64,000 bases of DNA from CAMTUH01 sp947084935. Its GTDB lineage: Bacteria > Pseudomonadota > Gammaproteobacteria > Coxiellales > Coxiellaceae. Position 1 is the stretch's first letter; each line of letters starts with the position of its first letter. Below are positions 34,749 to 43,989 of the stretch, in pieces. The stretch covers positions 62,001 to 126,000 of the forward strand of contig CAMTUH010000003.1 in NCBI GenBank assembly GCA_947084935.1. The letters run 5' to 3'. A program made the position numbers and the translations under genes. The notes beneath the pieces are model-generated. The model saw nothing but the letters and a program-made list of their open reading frames with translations, ran no database searches and had not been told where the DNA came from.

Positions 34749-35467
34749 CGAACACCATCGCGCGGTTAATTCCGCTCATCGATTTAACCAGTCTCAATGA
34801 GTCGGATACGGAAGCCACCATTGAAAATTTGTGTCGAGAAGCCGTTACGCCGTATGGATCGGCAGCCGCCGTTTGTATTTATCCTCAGTTTGTAAAGCAA
34901 GCCAAATCGTATTTGTCTGAGACGTCCGTGAGCGTCGCAACCGTCGTGAATTTTCCGCGCGGTGACGAATCGCTCTCGGATTGCGTATCGGATATCAAAA
35001 CTGTTTTGCAAAATGGCGCTGATGAAATCGATGTGGTTATGCCGTATCACACGTATTTGAATGGAGATACCGACGACGTTCTGGAATTTTTGCAAGCCTG
35101 TCGAGGCATATGCGGCTCAAAAATAATTTATAAAGTCATCCTAGAAACCGGGGCGCTGATTAATTCCGATGTTATTGCTGGTGCCACCGATCTCGCTATT
35201 CAAGCCGGGGCGGATTTTATTAAAACGTCGACGGGAAAAATCAATGCCGGTGCTACACCGGTTGCAGTGGAAATGATTTTAGAGCGGATAAAACATTTTC
35301 CCCACAAAAAAATAGGCCTGAAAATTTCGGGGGGAATCCGAAATGCCGAACAAGCGCTCAGCTACGTTCGCCTCATCGAAAATAAAATGGGGAAAAACTG
35401 GATCACACCACGTACGCTCCGATTCGGAGCCAGCCAATTGCTTAACGATATTCTGCAGAAAGTCTAG
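34739..35467 (+). CDS. deoC: Deoxyribose-phosphate aldolase
   Basis: The 242-residue product has VCIYPQFV, DEIDVVM and the Schiff-base Lys in FIKTSTGKI. It splits deoxyribose 5-phosphate into glyceraldehyde 3-phosphate and acetaldehyde, completing nucleoside catabolism with the two genes before it. Its start overlaps the phosphorylase end, so translation is coupled. A repeat with a strong hairpin follows. Confidence 0.96.
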   Translation: MSLTNTIARLIPLIDLTSLNESDTEATIENLCREAVTPYGSAAAVCIYPQFVKQAKSYLSETSVSVATVVNFPRGDESLSDCVSDIKTVLQNGADEIDVVMPYHTYLNGDTDDVLEFLQACRGICGSKIIYKVILETGALINSDVIAGATDLAIQAGADFIKTSTGKINAGATPVAVEMILERIKHFPHKKIGLKISGGIRNAEQALSYVRLIENKMGKNWITPRTLRFGASQLLNDILQKV

Positions 35468-35483
35468 CCCTTCATCCTCGATT

Positions 35484-35559
35484 GTAGCCTGGATGAAGCC
35501 CCGTTTTGCGGGGCGTAATCCGGGAATTCCTTGATTTCGCATGGCTCCATCAAGGCTAC
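35484..35559. repeat. Dispersed repeat family A, complete 76-bp copy
   Basis: The copy runs from GTAGCCTGGATGAAGCCCC to CATCAAGGCTAC, with an inner hairpin GCCCCGTTTTGCGGGGC and a central AATTCC. It has exactly the length of the copy at 17199. It follows deoC closely and may serve as its terminator. The AT-rich stretch 35600-35700 that follows is the likely promoter region of the next gene, without an unambiguous -35/-10 pair. Confidence 0.88.
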
Positions 35560-35711
35560 TTCCCAGGCTATTGTGGTGGTCGGCACGCATCAAAAAGCAC
35601 GCAAAATTAATTATTTTTTAAGGGTTTATGACTGGAAAAGTGAGCTCATAATGATACTATTTTACTTTAGAATATTTCATATTATTTTAGATTATTTGTA
35701 AGGTTGTCCAG

Positions 35712-38700
35712 ATGAGAAGTAAAAAAAATCAAAGGCGCGAAGTGATTGCCCCCGATGTTGCAGTGTCGAGTCAAAATTATGTTCCTCCAGCGAGTACACA
35801 CGAATTGAAGGCAGACATTAATCAGACATTAAGAAAAATAGAGGGGGTTTTAGAAGAAATTGATAAGGATAAGGATGGCCAGGGAGGTGAAAAGAGAGAA
35901 AATAAATTAAAAGAATTGATAGAGGAATTAGAAAAACAGAGGAAAAGAGACCGCTCGCTTGAGTATTACCCGTGTTGTTATTTATTAGCGAAGTTGATAT
36001 GGAAAATGGAAGGGCCAGACAGTGGATTAGGAAAATATGATCTGCTGTCGCAGTCAATAAACGAGAGTGAGGAAAGTGAAAAAAATCTGAAGTTACTGAT
36101 TAAAATTAATTTAGACCGAGCGCTTATCTATCTAGAGATGAACGACAAGGAAATGAGTCGTTGTGCGTTTGCTGAGCTTTCCGAGCAAATTTCCGATATT
36201 TGCAAAAATAAAAAATCTTTATTAGACGTTAAAACGTTGGGTCTGATTCAGAATGCCGCAAAACAAATATCAAATCTGCCCAAAGAAGATAGAGACACGT
36301 TCATAACTGCTCTCGAAAATTTTGCGGACCAGGCAATCGAACAAGGGGGTCATCCCACTGCCTTAGCCGCCTATCAAGCGGTCCGGGCGCTTTTAAATTG
36401 CTGCCGTGAATCATCAGAAGAGTTGTGGTGGAAAATAAAATTATTAGCTGAGACCGCGTCTGTCTTTGTCAATAAACATGCCGATGACCGTCGTTCGAAA
36501 GTCAGAGAACAGCTGAGCGGCAGTGTCGAGGCGGGGCTCTTGGCCATAAAACTATTAGAAGAAAAAGCGGGGGAAAGTGATGGTACCTATATAATAAGGG
36601 AAGCGATTTTTTTAGATTATCGTGCGCAAGAACTTTGTAAAGATCAAAACCCAGAAAATGCAGAAAAAGCACTTTCCGGTATTCTGGAAAAAATAAATCA
36701 CCTAATTCACCAAGAGAAATCCATTAGCCGTGATGTAGTGCTTTCAGCAGCCATGATTTATCTGAGACAGTCAGCCGTTTACGTAATGATGGAAAAAGAA
36801 AATGAGGCGGAAAAATGTTGTACGTCAGGACTGAGTCTTTTAGGTGAATTTCTAAAGCAGGGTAATCCAGACACTGCAGACCCAGCCATTACAGATCCAG
36901 CCATTGTAGTCTCTTTTGCAAACTTGAATCTATTTTTAGTGTGGCTTGAATTTAGGAAGGGAAACTATGAAGCAGCCGTAAAAGGATGTCAGTCCGTCAT
37001 TGATGAGGTAGGGTCTTGCAAAAATTCTGATGAGAATACCTTCATTTTGAAGTTAACTGCCCTGATAGAAAAGTTTACTGCTGAATTGATGTGGGAAAAA
37101 TATGGCCCTGCAAAGGCTACCTATAAAATGATCGAACCTTTATTCAATGATCAGTCAACGGTTGATTTGCGTAAGGATGCCTCGCATTTTTGGGAACGGA
37201 TCGGTATGTTTGTCGGCGAAATTGGTCCAAGTTGGGGGGTGGAAAGAAATAACCAAATAGATGTAGAAATCAGCCTTAACGTGATCGAACTGCTTCGAAA
37301 TTTGGGGCGCGTGTATGGGAATAATAAATTCTGGAAATCGTCGTACCGTTGTTTTTTGGGCGCGTTTAAGATTTGCCTATTTGCTTATATCAAAGGTATT
37401 TTTCCGAACGCAGACAGCGAACTGAAATTATTGGTCAATAGAATAAATGAGGTAGAAGCAGAAACCAAATTTGATCAGATTTTATCGAAGGCCTATTATT
37501 GGTTGGCGAAAATTTCATTTTCGCGTAGAAATTTAGAAGAAGCAATAGGCTATATCAACCAAGCGCTCAAAATAAAAGATTCCAAAAAAAGTGAAAAAGA
37601 GATAAATGACATAAACGAATTGGCATTTATTTTGGATTGTGAAGATAAGAACAGTGCTCAACTCTTCCAGTGGCTGCTTGATCCTTTTGGAAGCATATCC
37701 AAAAGAGTGCCTGCTGAGCCTGCTTATCTTAATGCGTATTTCAGTGTAGTTCAGGGCCGATCTGATACAGATCGATGTCAAGTAATAGAAATCAGTAAGC
37801 AGCTGGGGTCTTATATCGAAGACGTAAAGAAGTCAGGAAAGCAAAATACCGATATTGCGTCTATTTTAAAATTCTCTCGTGATATAAGTAATTTATCATT
37901 GAAAAAACAGATTCAGAAAAATATAGTTAAATTTTTAGTACAAGAAATAGAATGTTTGCTAGAAAGAAAAGAGATTTCATCAGATCTTGTCCGGAAAATG
38001 GCGGAGTGTGTTATACAGATTATTGATGAAGTTGTTAAAATATTTAAACCAGCAGAGACCAAAAAACTCTTGTTTAAGCTTCATTCTATTTGCTTTTATA
38101 CGGCAAAAGAAGGGGAAGAAAAAATCAATCACGCTAAAGAGATTCTGAATAACGCGGGCATGGATAAACCGGATGTTTTTCTGGAGGCCTATTACCATTA
38201 TTTAGATAACACGAGCGAAGAAGATAGAAATTTTGTTAAAGAAAAATGGCACTTATTACGGTCTCTCAGGTTTAAGGAAAAAACCCATGAAAAGATATTA
38301 TTGTCTGGTCAAGCGTTAATTAAAAAATATTTAGGTTTTTTCGATGTCCAAGGTGCTGATCAGATCTGGCAAGATATTCGTTATTACTGTAGTAAGTCCA
38401 TTCCCTGGTACGATCAACAATCAATGGGTTCATTCTTATTGCAATATCATGCAAATATAGCCGATTTATTTAAAGACCACGAACGATACGTTTTTTTTCT
38501 GGGTATTTGTGAAGAGGTGGAAAGGCTATCTTCCGTCGGTCCCAAGCAAAAAGAACAGATCGTTCGGATAATTCAAGAATTGGCAGGCATGTCTGAGGGG
38601 GGTGAAAACGGAGATCTTGAATTAAGGTGCCGTATTATTTTGTATAGATGCGGCCAAAAAAAGTCTGGGGTTAGGATTGGAGAAATAATAAACGACTGCC

Positions 38701-40334
38701 TGATTGGCCGACTTAATGAAAAAACTAAAACACACTCTGCCGAAGAGAAAATTTTTAATGAAAATAAATTTGTCAATTTATTTAATAAAGACGCTCTGCT
38801 TAAACAATTTGGATTATCAGCGACCCTAAATCTCGGGACGATTAAGGTTAATGTTCAGTGCGATCAATTTTGTGGTTATCCGTGGAGCAAAGTAGATAAG
38901 CAGTGTGAAGCTCAGTTTGAGCGTTTGATTGAAGAAGCAACGGTTTCAGTAAAAAAAATGGAGCTGAAAAGTCAGGCAGAGGAATGGAAGGAATTATTAG
39001 ATCGGGCAAAAGACAAGAAAGATGTATTTAAAGAGGGTCCCCGGCGCATTAAAAACTGTTTAGACAGTGAGAATTTGGAAACAGCCGATAAAATCTGGCA
39101 AGATATGGACAAAGCAATGGAAGAATTAATACACGAAGGCCGGTATTCAACAATACCAAAGGGTCAATTTGAGAATTACGTAAAGGCAGCGCCGCTATTT
39201 TTTAACAGTAATACTGAGTGTTGTTTGAACATTTGCCAGAGGATGGTAACGGTCTATCGCAGCATTGCCCCCACTGTAGAGCAGCAAACTAAAATGGTTG
39301 ACGTAGGAAACACTTTGGGGTTGTTGGCCACTCACTTTCAACGGGAAAATAACCGGGCCTTACAATTAAGGTGTTATTTTAATTTATACAAATATCATAC
39401 AGGGAACCTTCGGGATACTAGGGCCAAAGGCGATAAATCACTGATCCAAGAGACATTAGTAACCCATTTGTCTGAACGCGTAGTGCCATATCTTCAGCAG
39501 GATGAATATTTTTGGAATGAATTTATCGAATTATTTAATGTACAAGGTTCGTTTTTTGAAAACCACGGGCTCAGAGTAGAGCCAGAAGATAATACACTGA
39601 AGTTTGGGGTCGATAGCGCTCAATTTTCTATCCCAGATGATTTCGAGATTTTCTTATTTGAGTTGGGTGCGAATCTTGATGAGATGGTTTCCCAGGCGCA
39701 GGAGGCAGCGGGTAAAAAAGCGCGCGAGAAAGAACTCCAAGGGTGTTTTGTTGCGAATGGGGAATACCATAAATTAATAATGTTAATAGAGTTAACCTGT
39801 TCTTATGAATTACGCTCTTGGCGTATCGAGGGAAATAATGCGACTCTAACACTGAGCGAAAAATATCTGACCGACGTTGATTTTAGTAAGTGTTTTGACG
39901 CAGAAGACCCTGATCAATGTGCAGAAGAGGAAGGCTATCGAGATAGCCTTAAAAAAATAGTATCTGATATCTTCTGGCGTTTAGTGCCGGATTTAATGGA
40001 AAGTAAAAGTATTGTTATTGAGTGGAATGAGAAGAATTTAACGGTTCGTATACCGTGTGATCAGATAACTGTTGAGCGGGTGGAGGGAGTAAGAAAACAA
40101 CTGCAGTCACCGAAAGATCCCCTGCAAGAGGAGCTTACAAAAATCCAACAGATCAGAAACGAACTCAAACAGATTGCTCAGTTGGAGAGGGGTATTTCCG
40201 CGATAAATAACGGAAATATGTTTTCATTTTTTAAAATACCGAAACCGGAAATAACCTCTAGTCAGCCGAATCCAACAAACTGCCAAAATGGCAGGAATAA
40301 AGTAACGATAACCTTTGAAGGAGCTTCCATTTAA
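35712..40334 (+). CDS. Giant (1540-residue) helical-repeat protein of unknown function
   Basis: One uninterrupted frame of 1540 residues from ATG 35712, with a weak AAGG site upstream. No signal peptide or membrane segment is visible. The protein is charged and predicted to be almost all helix. TPR-like units can be seen, for example RRNLEEAIGYINQALKI near residue 610 and RKGNYEAAVKGCQSVI near 420, and similar spacing suggests more. The C-terminal 200 residues differ and contain a Pro/Asn-rich tail. By eye it is more AT-rich than its neighbours. I do not recognise a family; a host-directed effector or large scaffold is possible. Confidence 0.75.
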   Translation: MRSKKNQRREVIAPDVAVSSQNYVPPASTHELKADINQTLRKIEGVLEEIDKDKDGQGGEKRENKLKELIEELEKQRKRDRSLEYYPCCYLLAKLIWKMEGPDSGLGKYDLLSQSINESEESEKNLKLLIKINLDRALIYLEMNDKEMSRCAFAELSEQISDICKNKKSLLDVKTLGLIQNAAKQISNLPKEDRDTFITALENFADQAIEQGGHPTALAAYQAVRALLNCCRESSEELWWKIKLLAETASVFVNKHADDRRSKVREQLSGSVEAGLLAIKLLEEKAGESDGTYIIREAIFLDYRAQELCKDQNPENAEKALSGILEKINHLIHQEKSISRDVVLSAAMIYLRQSAVYVMMEKENEAEKCCTSGLSLLGEFLKQGNPDTADPAITDPAIVVSFANLNLFLVWLEFRKGNYEAAVKGCQSVIDEVGSCKNSDENTFILKLTALIEKFTAELMWEKYGPAKATYKMIEPLFNDQSTVDLRKDASHFWERIGMFVGEIGPSWGVERNNQIDVEISLNVIELLRNLGRVYGNNKFWKSSYRCFLGAFKICLFAYIKGIFPNADSELKLLVNRINEVEAETKFDQILSKAYYWLAKISFSRRNLEEAIGYINQALKIKDSKKSEKEINDINELAFILDCEDKNSAQLFQWLLDPFGSISKRVPAEPAYLNAYFSVVQGRSDTDRCQVIEISKQLGSYIEDVKKSGKQNTDIASILKFSRDISNLSLKKQIQKNIVKFLVQEIECLLERKEISSDLVRKMAECVIQIIDEVVKIFKPAETKKLLFKLHSICFYTAKEGEEKINHAKEILNNAGMDKPDVFLEAYYHYLDNTSEEDRNFVKEKWHLLRSLRFKEKTHEKILLSGQALIKKYLGFFDVQGADQIWQDIRYYCSKSIPWYDQQSMGSFLLQYHANIADLFKDHERYVFFLGICEEVERLSSVGPKQKEQIVRIIQELAGMSEGGENGDLELRCRIILYRCGQKKSGVRIGEIINDCLIGRLNEKTKTHSAEEKIFNENKFVNLFNKDALLKQFGLSATLNLGTIKVNVQCDQFCGYPWSKVDKQCEAQFERLIEEATVSVKKMELKSQAEEWKELLDRAKDKKDVFKEGPRRIKNCLDSENLETADKIWQDMDKAMEELIHEGRYSTIPKGQFENYVKAAPLFFNSNTECCLNICQRMVTVYRSIAPTVEQQTKMVDVGNTLGLLATHFQRENNRALQLRCYFNLYKYHTGNLRDTRAKGDKSLIQETLVTHLSERVVPYLQQDEYFWNEFIELFNVQGSFFENHGLRVEPEDNTLKFGVDSAQFSIPDDFEIFLFELGANLDEMVSQAQEAAGKKAREKELQGCFVANGEYHKLIMLIELTCSYELRSWRIEGNNATLTLSEKYLTDVDFSKCFDAEDPDQCAEEEGYRDSLKKIVSDIFWRLVPDLMESKSIVIEWNEKNLTVRIPCDQITVERVEGVRKQLQSPKDPLQEELTKIQQIRNELKQIAQLERGISAINNGNMFSFFKIPKPEITSSQPNPTNCQNGRNKVTITFEGASI

Positions 40335-41194
40335 ATCAATTTTTCTAGTGCAATTTCAATCACATTTTTTATCGTGATTAGCGGATTTTTGCTGACGGTT
40401 TCCGTGATTCGATTAGCGACGATGGCGTTGAGCGAACAGCAGTCGTGTCCCAAGAGTTGGCACAATCCATAAATTCCGGCCGTTTCCATTTCGATATTCG
40501 TCAATCGTTTTTGATTAAAGGAAAACGAATTCGCCATTTCAATGATGTTTTCTTTGATGACGGGTGCGCGCAGTTGTCGGTGCTGAGGACCGTAAAAACC
40601 GCCCAGGGTTAATGTGATGCCTCGCTTGGCATGCGCGCCTAATAAGTGAATTAACGATTCGGAACCTTTCGCCGCATAAAAGTTATTTACTGTTGGTAGT
40701 CGATGGAAATGCTTTTCAAGGGCCGCCAACAGTTGCACATCGATATCAGAAGATTGCGCTAAATAATAGCTCATCAATCCATCGAACGCGATCGCGTATT
40801 CACTGACGATCAGAGAATCAATGGGAATATCCGCTTGTATCGCCCCCGAGGTGCCGACGCGAATAAAACGCAATGGTGTGAAGTTTTCTTTTACGCGACG
40901 AGTACGAAAATCCACGTTCGCTAACGCATCGGCTTCGTTGATGACGATATCGATATTTCCGACGCCGATTCCAGTTCCAATGACCGATGCGCGCTGTGTA
41001 CCGAGGTAACCCGTATGAACAATGAATTCGCGATTTTGCTTTTTAACGTCGATGCGATCGAAATAGTGAGAAACCGTACTCGCGCGAGCCGGGTCGCCGA
41101 CTAAAAAAATCACGGTCGCAAGTTCTTCGGGAAAAAGATTAAGGTGATAAATACTGCCGTCTGCATTGAGCATTAGTGCGGTTTCGGGGATCAT
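40331..41194 (-). CDS. Nucleoside phosphorylase, uridine-phosphorylase-like
   Basis: Start ATG 41194 gives 287 residues and has an AAGG eleven bases upstream; a TTG at 41203 is less likely. Motifs include VIFLVGDPARAS, GTGIGVGNIDIV, RVGTSGAIQ and NIEMETAGIY, the phosphate and nucleoside sites of the hexameric uridine phosphorylase/MTAN superfamily. The substrate is probably uridine or a related nucleoside. It is convergent with the giant gene and overlaps its end by four bases, with no terminator between them. Confidence 0.85.
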   Translation of the reverse strand: MIPETALMLNADGSIYHLNLFPEELATVIFLVGDPARASTVSHYFDRIDVKKQNREFIVHTGYLGTQRASVIGTGIGVGNIDIVINEADALANVDFRTRRVKENFTPLRFIRVGTSGAIQADIPIDSLIVSEYAIAFDGLMSYYLAQSSDIDVQLLAALEKHFHRLPTVNNFYAAKGSESLIHLLGAHAKRGITLTLGGFYGPQHRQLRAPVIKENIIEMANSFSFNQKRLTNIEMETAGIYGLCQLLGHDCCSLNAIVANRITETVSKNPLITIKNVIEIALEKLI

Positions 41195-41247
41195 GGTAAT
41201 CAAGCCTTGTTTTGCTGGATTTTTTATCCAGGTTATTCTAGCATCCG

Positions 41248-42507
41248 ATGATGGAACACGGTCAACTTTATATTATTCTGGCTACGGTATTCGCGTTTTT
41301 CATGGCCTGGGGTGTGGGTGCGAATGACGTAGCGAACGCCATGGGCACGTCCGTTGGGTCTCGAGCGCTCACCATCGTACAAGCCATTATTATTGCCGCT
41401 GTTTTTGAAGCATTAGGTTCATTATTAGCGGGTGGTGAAGTCACCGAAACCATACGCAGCGAAATTATCAAGGCGAGCTTATTCAGCCAGTCTCCACACT
41501 TACTCATTTTTGGGATGCTCGCGTCGTTATTGTCTGCCGGAACGTGGCTCATCGTGGCGAGTTATTTTGGATGGCCCGTTTCGACCACGCACAGCATTGT
41601 GGGTGCGGTTATTGGTTTTGGACTCATTGTGTTGGGTGCAAAATCGATTTATTGGGTGCAGGTAATTAATATTGTCTTGAGCTGGATTGCGACGCCCATC
41701 ATTGCCGGAATTATTTCGTATTTCTTATTTCGCAGCGTGCAGTGGCTGATTTTTGATAGCGATACGCCGGTTCGAAACGCGAAACGGTATGTTCCTTGGT
41801 ATATTTTTATGGTCAGTTTAGTGATCAGCTTGGTGACGTTCATTAATGGATTAAAACACGTGGGGTTGCGTTTGGCGAATTGGCAGAGCGTGGTGATTTC
41901 AATTTTATTGAGTTTTGCGGCGATGCTGTTGGGTGTGTGGCTGCTCAGGCGAATTCCAAATAATAACGAAGGCGGCAATCGTACGAATTTTGTGAGGCTG
42001 GAAAAAATATTTGGAGTGTTAATGGTGTTTACCGCTTGCGCCATGGCCTTTGCGCACGGATCGAATGACGTTGCCAATGCCATTGGCCCGCTGTCGGCGA
42101 TTGTGGGCATTGTCCAGGGCGGTGGTGAGATCATGGCGCAGGCACGGGTCCCGTTTTGGATTATGCTGTTGGGCGCCACAGGCATCGTGGCGGGACTAGC
42201 CATGTATGGCTATCGGGTAATCCGAACGGTGGGCACCAACATCACGCAGTTGACTCCCAGTCGAGGCTTTGCCGCGCAGTTAGCTACGGCCACCACCGTC
42301 GTCCTCTCTTCCGCTCTGGGCTTACCCATTTCCACCACGCAAACATTGGTGGGGGCTGTTTTGGGCGTTGGGTTTGCTCGGGGTATTGGGGCGTTAAATC
42401 TCGCGGTGGTGCGGAATATTTTTATGTCTTGGATTATTACTTTGCCGGTGGGGGCGCTCCTCTCGATCGTTTATTATCACGCATTGAAATTAATTTTGCC
42501 CAGTTAA
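41248..42507 (+). CDS. pit: Low-affinity inorganic phosphate transporter, Pit family
   Basis: The 419-residue membrane protein has the two PHO4 repeats typical of Pit: GANDVANAMGTSVGSRALT near residue 24 and GSNDVANAIGPL near 270. It takes up phosphate with protons as a metal-phosphate complex. ATG 41251 is an alternative start. The usual DUF47 partner is not adjacent but lies at 32824. A gene-poor region follows. Confidence 0.93.
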   Translation: MMEHGQLYIILATVFAFFMAWGVGANDVANAMGTSVGSRALTIVQAIIIAAVFEALGSLLAGGEVTETIRSEIIKASLFSQSPHLLIFGMLASLLSAGTWLIVASYFGWPVSTTHSIVGAVIGFGLIVLGAKSIYWVQVINIVLSWIATPIIAGIISYFLFRSVQWLIFDSDTPVRNAKRYVPWYIFMVSLVISLVTFINGLKHVGLRLANWQSVVISILLSFAAMLLGVWLLRRIPNNNEGGNRTNFVRLEKIFGVLMVFTACAMAFAHGSNDVANAIGPLSAIVGIVQGGGEIMAQARVPFWIMLLGATGIVAGLAMYGYRVIRTVGTNITQLTPSRGFAAQLATATTVVLSSALGLPISTTQTLVGAVLGVGFARGIGALNLAVVRNIFMSWIITLPVGALLSIVYYHALKLILPS

Positions 42508-42654
42508 TAAAATCTTAATGATTGTTTTCCTCCACTCGGTATTTTTGCATAAAAAAGCCGTGACTTAATTTTATTTTAATATTGCAGTCATAAAATTAAT
42601 GCATAATAAAGCTGAATTCCGTTTCGACATTCGACATATTTGATAGAGAGGACC

Positions 42655-42777
42655 TTGACTGCCGCATAAAATAAAAGCAAAACATATCGGCACGTTAACT
42701 GCTTAACAAGGAGGTGTTAAATAGAAATAAAGACAACGACGGCGTGAAAGAAGCCCTACCCCTTTCACGCCGTTTTT
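42655..42777 (+). ncRNA. Candidate small RNA ending at a strong terminator
   Basis: The region has a clear 3' end (terminator at 42739-42777) and no credible reading frame. It holds an exposed AAGGAGGTG, which resembles a ribosome-binding site or an sRNA seed able to pair with anti-SD-like C/U-rich sequence, and also contains GGA. The 5' end is not fixed: TTGACT at 42655 lacks a good -10. The pit mRNA 3' end is the alternative explanation. Confidence 0.4.
42739..42777 (+). terminator. Rho-independent terminator, plus strand
   Basis: The stem ACGGCGTGAAAG (42739-42750) pairs perfectly with CTTTCACGCCGT (42762-42773), with an 11-base loop, and is followed by TTTTTGTTTTT. It is the strongest terminator in the window and ends transcription from pit or from a small RNA. 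Confidence 0.88.
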
Positions 42778-42814
42778 GTTTTTGGTGATGAGAGTCAATG
42801 GACGTTAGTTGGAG

Positions 42815-42849
42815 CTGCAAAAAGAAGGGGTGGTTATTTAACCACCCCT
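42815..42849 (-). terminator. Rho-independent terminator, minus strand
   Basis: Arms AGGGGTGGTTA (42826-42836) and TAACCACCCCT (42839-42849) are perfect 11-bp inverted repeats. Read on the minus strand the hairpin is followed by TCTTTTTGC. It would end transcription coming from aroE or from a minus-strand RNA in 42850-43170. Confidence 0.7.
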
Positions 42850-43170
42850 AAGGCTGGTAATCCCTACCAAGAAGCTCTATCCCTAGATCTTGCTCAGTCC
42901 GTGAGACAAACTTTCCTTAACAATTCCCTGTTCGCCTCATCCAGAAAAGCGGATCCAAAGCTAAGTCCATTAGGGGATAATCTACCATGTGTTTGCAGAA
43001 GGACAAGAACTTTTGTGTGGTTGTTAGCAAGAGCAGATAAGTTTTAATGCCCCAAAAATAAAAATATTCATCATTTCAATCAATTAATTTCTCAGTGCCG
43101 AATGAGCGGCGCTAACATCAGTAATGATCATACAAATATATCCCACAGGGTGTTAAGAGATTTCGCACAG

Positions 43171-43989
43171 TTAGATTTTTTTTCGAAGCGCACGAATCAC
43201 GGGCTCTGTGTCGGGATAACTACCGCGCCACAAATAAAAAACAGCCGCATTGTGTTCTACTAACATACCGAGGCCATCGTAACAGTGAGTGGCACCCTGT
43301 GACTTCGCCCATTGCAGGAAAGGTTCGGCGGCTCTTCCGTAGGTAAGGTCGTAGCAACACGTATTTTTCGTAATCAATCCGTTCGGTAAAGAAGGCAGTT
43401 TTTGTTGATGCCCTAAACTGGTCGCGTGAATAATCACATCGTACGGCGATGCTTCGATTTCCTCGAGGCCGATACCACGAACATTTCCGCGCAATCGAAA
43501 GACTTGCGCCAATTGACGAGCTTTATCGGCCGTTCGATTGGCAATCGTTAATTGTGCCGGTGCTTTATCGAGGAGCGCACCCAAAATGCCTTGTACTGCC
43601 CCACCCGCCCCTACGATTAATATTCGCTTTTGGTTGAGATCAACGCGATGGTTTCGCGTGAGGTCTTGTACCAATCCCAGCCCGTCGTAGTTATCGGCGT
43701 AAATTGTCCCATCCGCGTGGAGTTGCAACACGCTGGCCGCTTTGGCTTCATCGGCGGCTCGGCTGCGCTTTGAAGCGAGTTGATACGCTTCGACTTTGAA
43801 GGGAAGCGTGACATTTAACCCTTTCCCGCCCTCACGCTGAAATTTTTTTACGGCTTCAACAAATCCATCCAGCGGTGCTTTAATTTTGGAATAGTCGATC
43901 GCTTGATGGTTTTGTTCGGCAAAAGCGTGATGAATGACTGGCGACAAACTGTGTTCGACGGGATTGCCGATCACGGCATATTTATCCAT
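43171..43989 (-). CDS. aroE: Shikimate dehydrogenase
   Basis: The 272-residue product has AVIGNPVEHSLSPVIHHAFA with the shikimate-binding Ser pair, VTLPFKVEAY with the catalytic Lys, and the NADP motif VGAGGAVQGI. It reduces 3-dehydroshikimate in aromatic amino acid and folate synthesis. It overlaps the PBP4 gene by eight bases on the same strand. aroB and aroK lie further along the same strand. Confidence 0.97.
   Translation of the reverse strand: MDKYAVIGNPVEHSLSPVIHHAFAEQNHQAIDYSKIKAPLDGFVEAVKKFQREGGKGLNVTLPFKVEAYQLASKRSRAADEAKAASVLQLHADGTIYADNYDGLGLVQDLTRNHRVDLNQKRILIVGAGGAVQGILGALLDKAPAQLTIANRTADKARQLAQVFRLRGNVRGIGLEEIEASPYDVIIHATSLGHQQKLPSLPNGLITKNTCCYDLTYGRAAEPFLQWAKSQGATHCYDGLGMLVEHNAAVFYLWRGSYPDTEPVIRALRKKI

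Larger units (their letters stand above)
42508..43170. other. Gene-poor stretch with two terminators and a candidate small RNA
   Basis: No frame here is convincing as a gene. Reading the plus strand, an AT-rich part (42530-42660) with TTGCAG and TAATAA boxes 16 bp apart leads to AAGGAGGTG (42708-42716), then a strong terminator at 42739-42777. A short frame from GTG 42714 would encode 24 residues but overlaps the terminator. On the minus strand a second terminator lies at 42826-42849, and the 320 bases before it (42850-43170) carry a decayed-looking frame, with the stretch VDYPLMDLALDPLFWM then a stop, then SRTEQDLGIELLGRDYQ in phase. That may be a gene remnant. Confidence 0.55.

Noticed and set aside
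42714..42788. Possible 24-residue peptide from GTG 42714
   Set aside because: The GTG is part of the ribosome-binding-like AAGGAGGTG itself, leaving no spacing, and the frame runs through the terminator stem.
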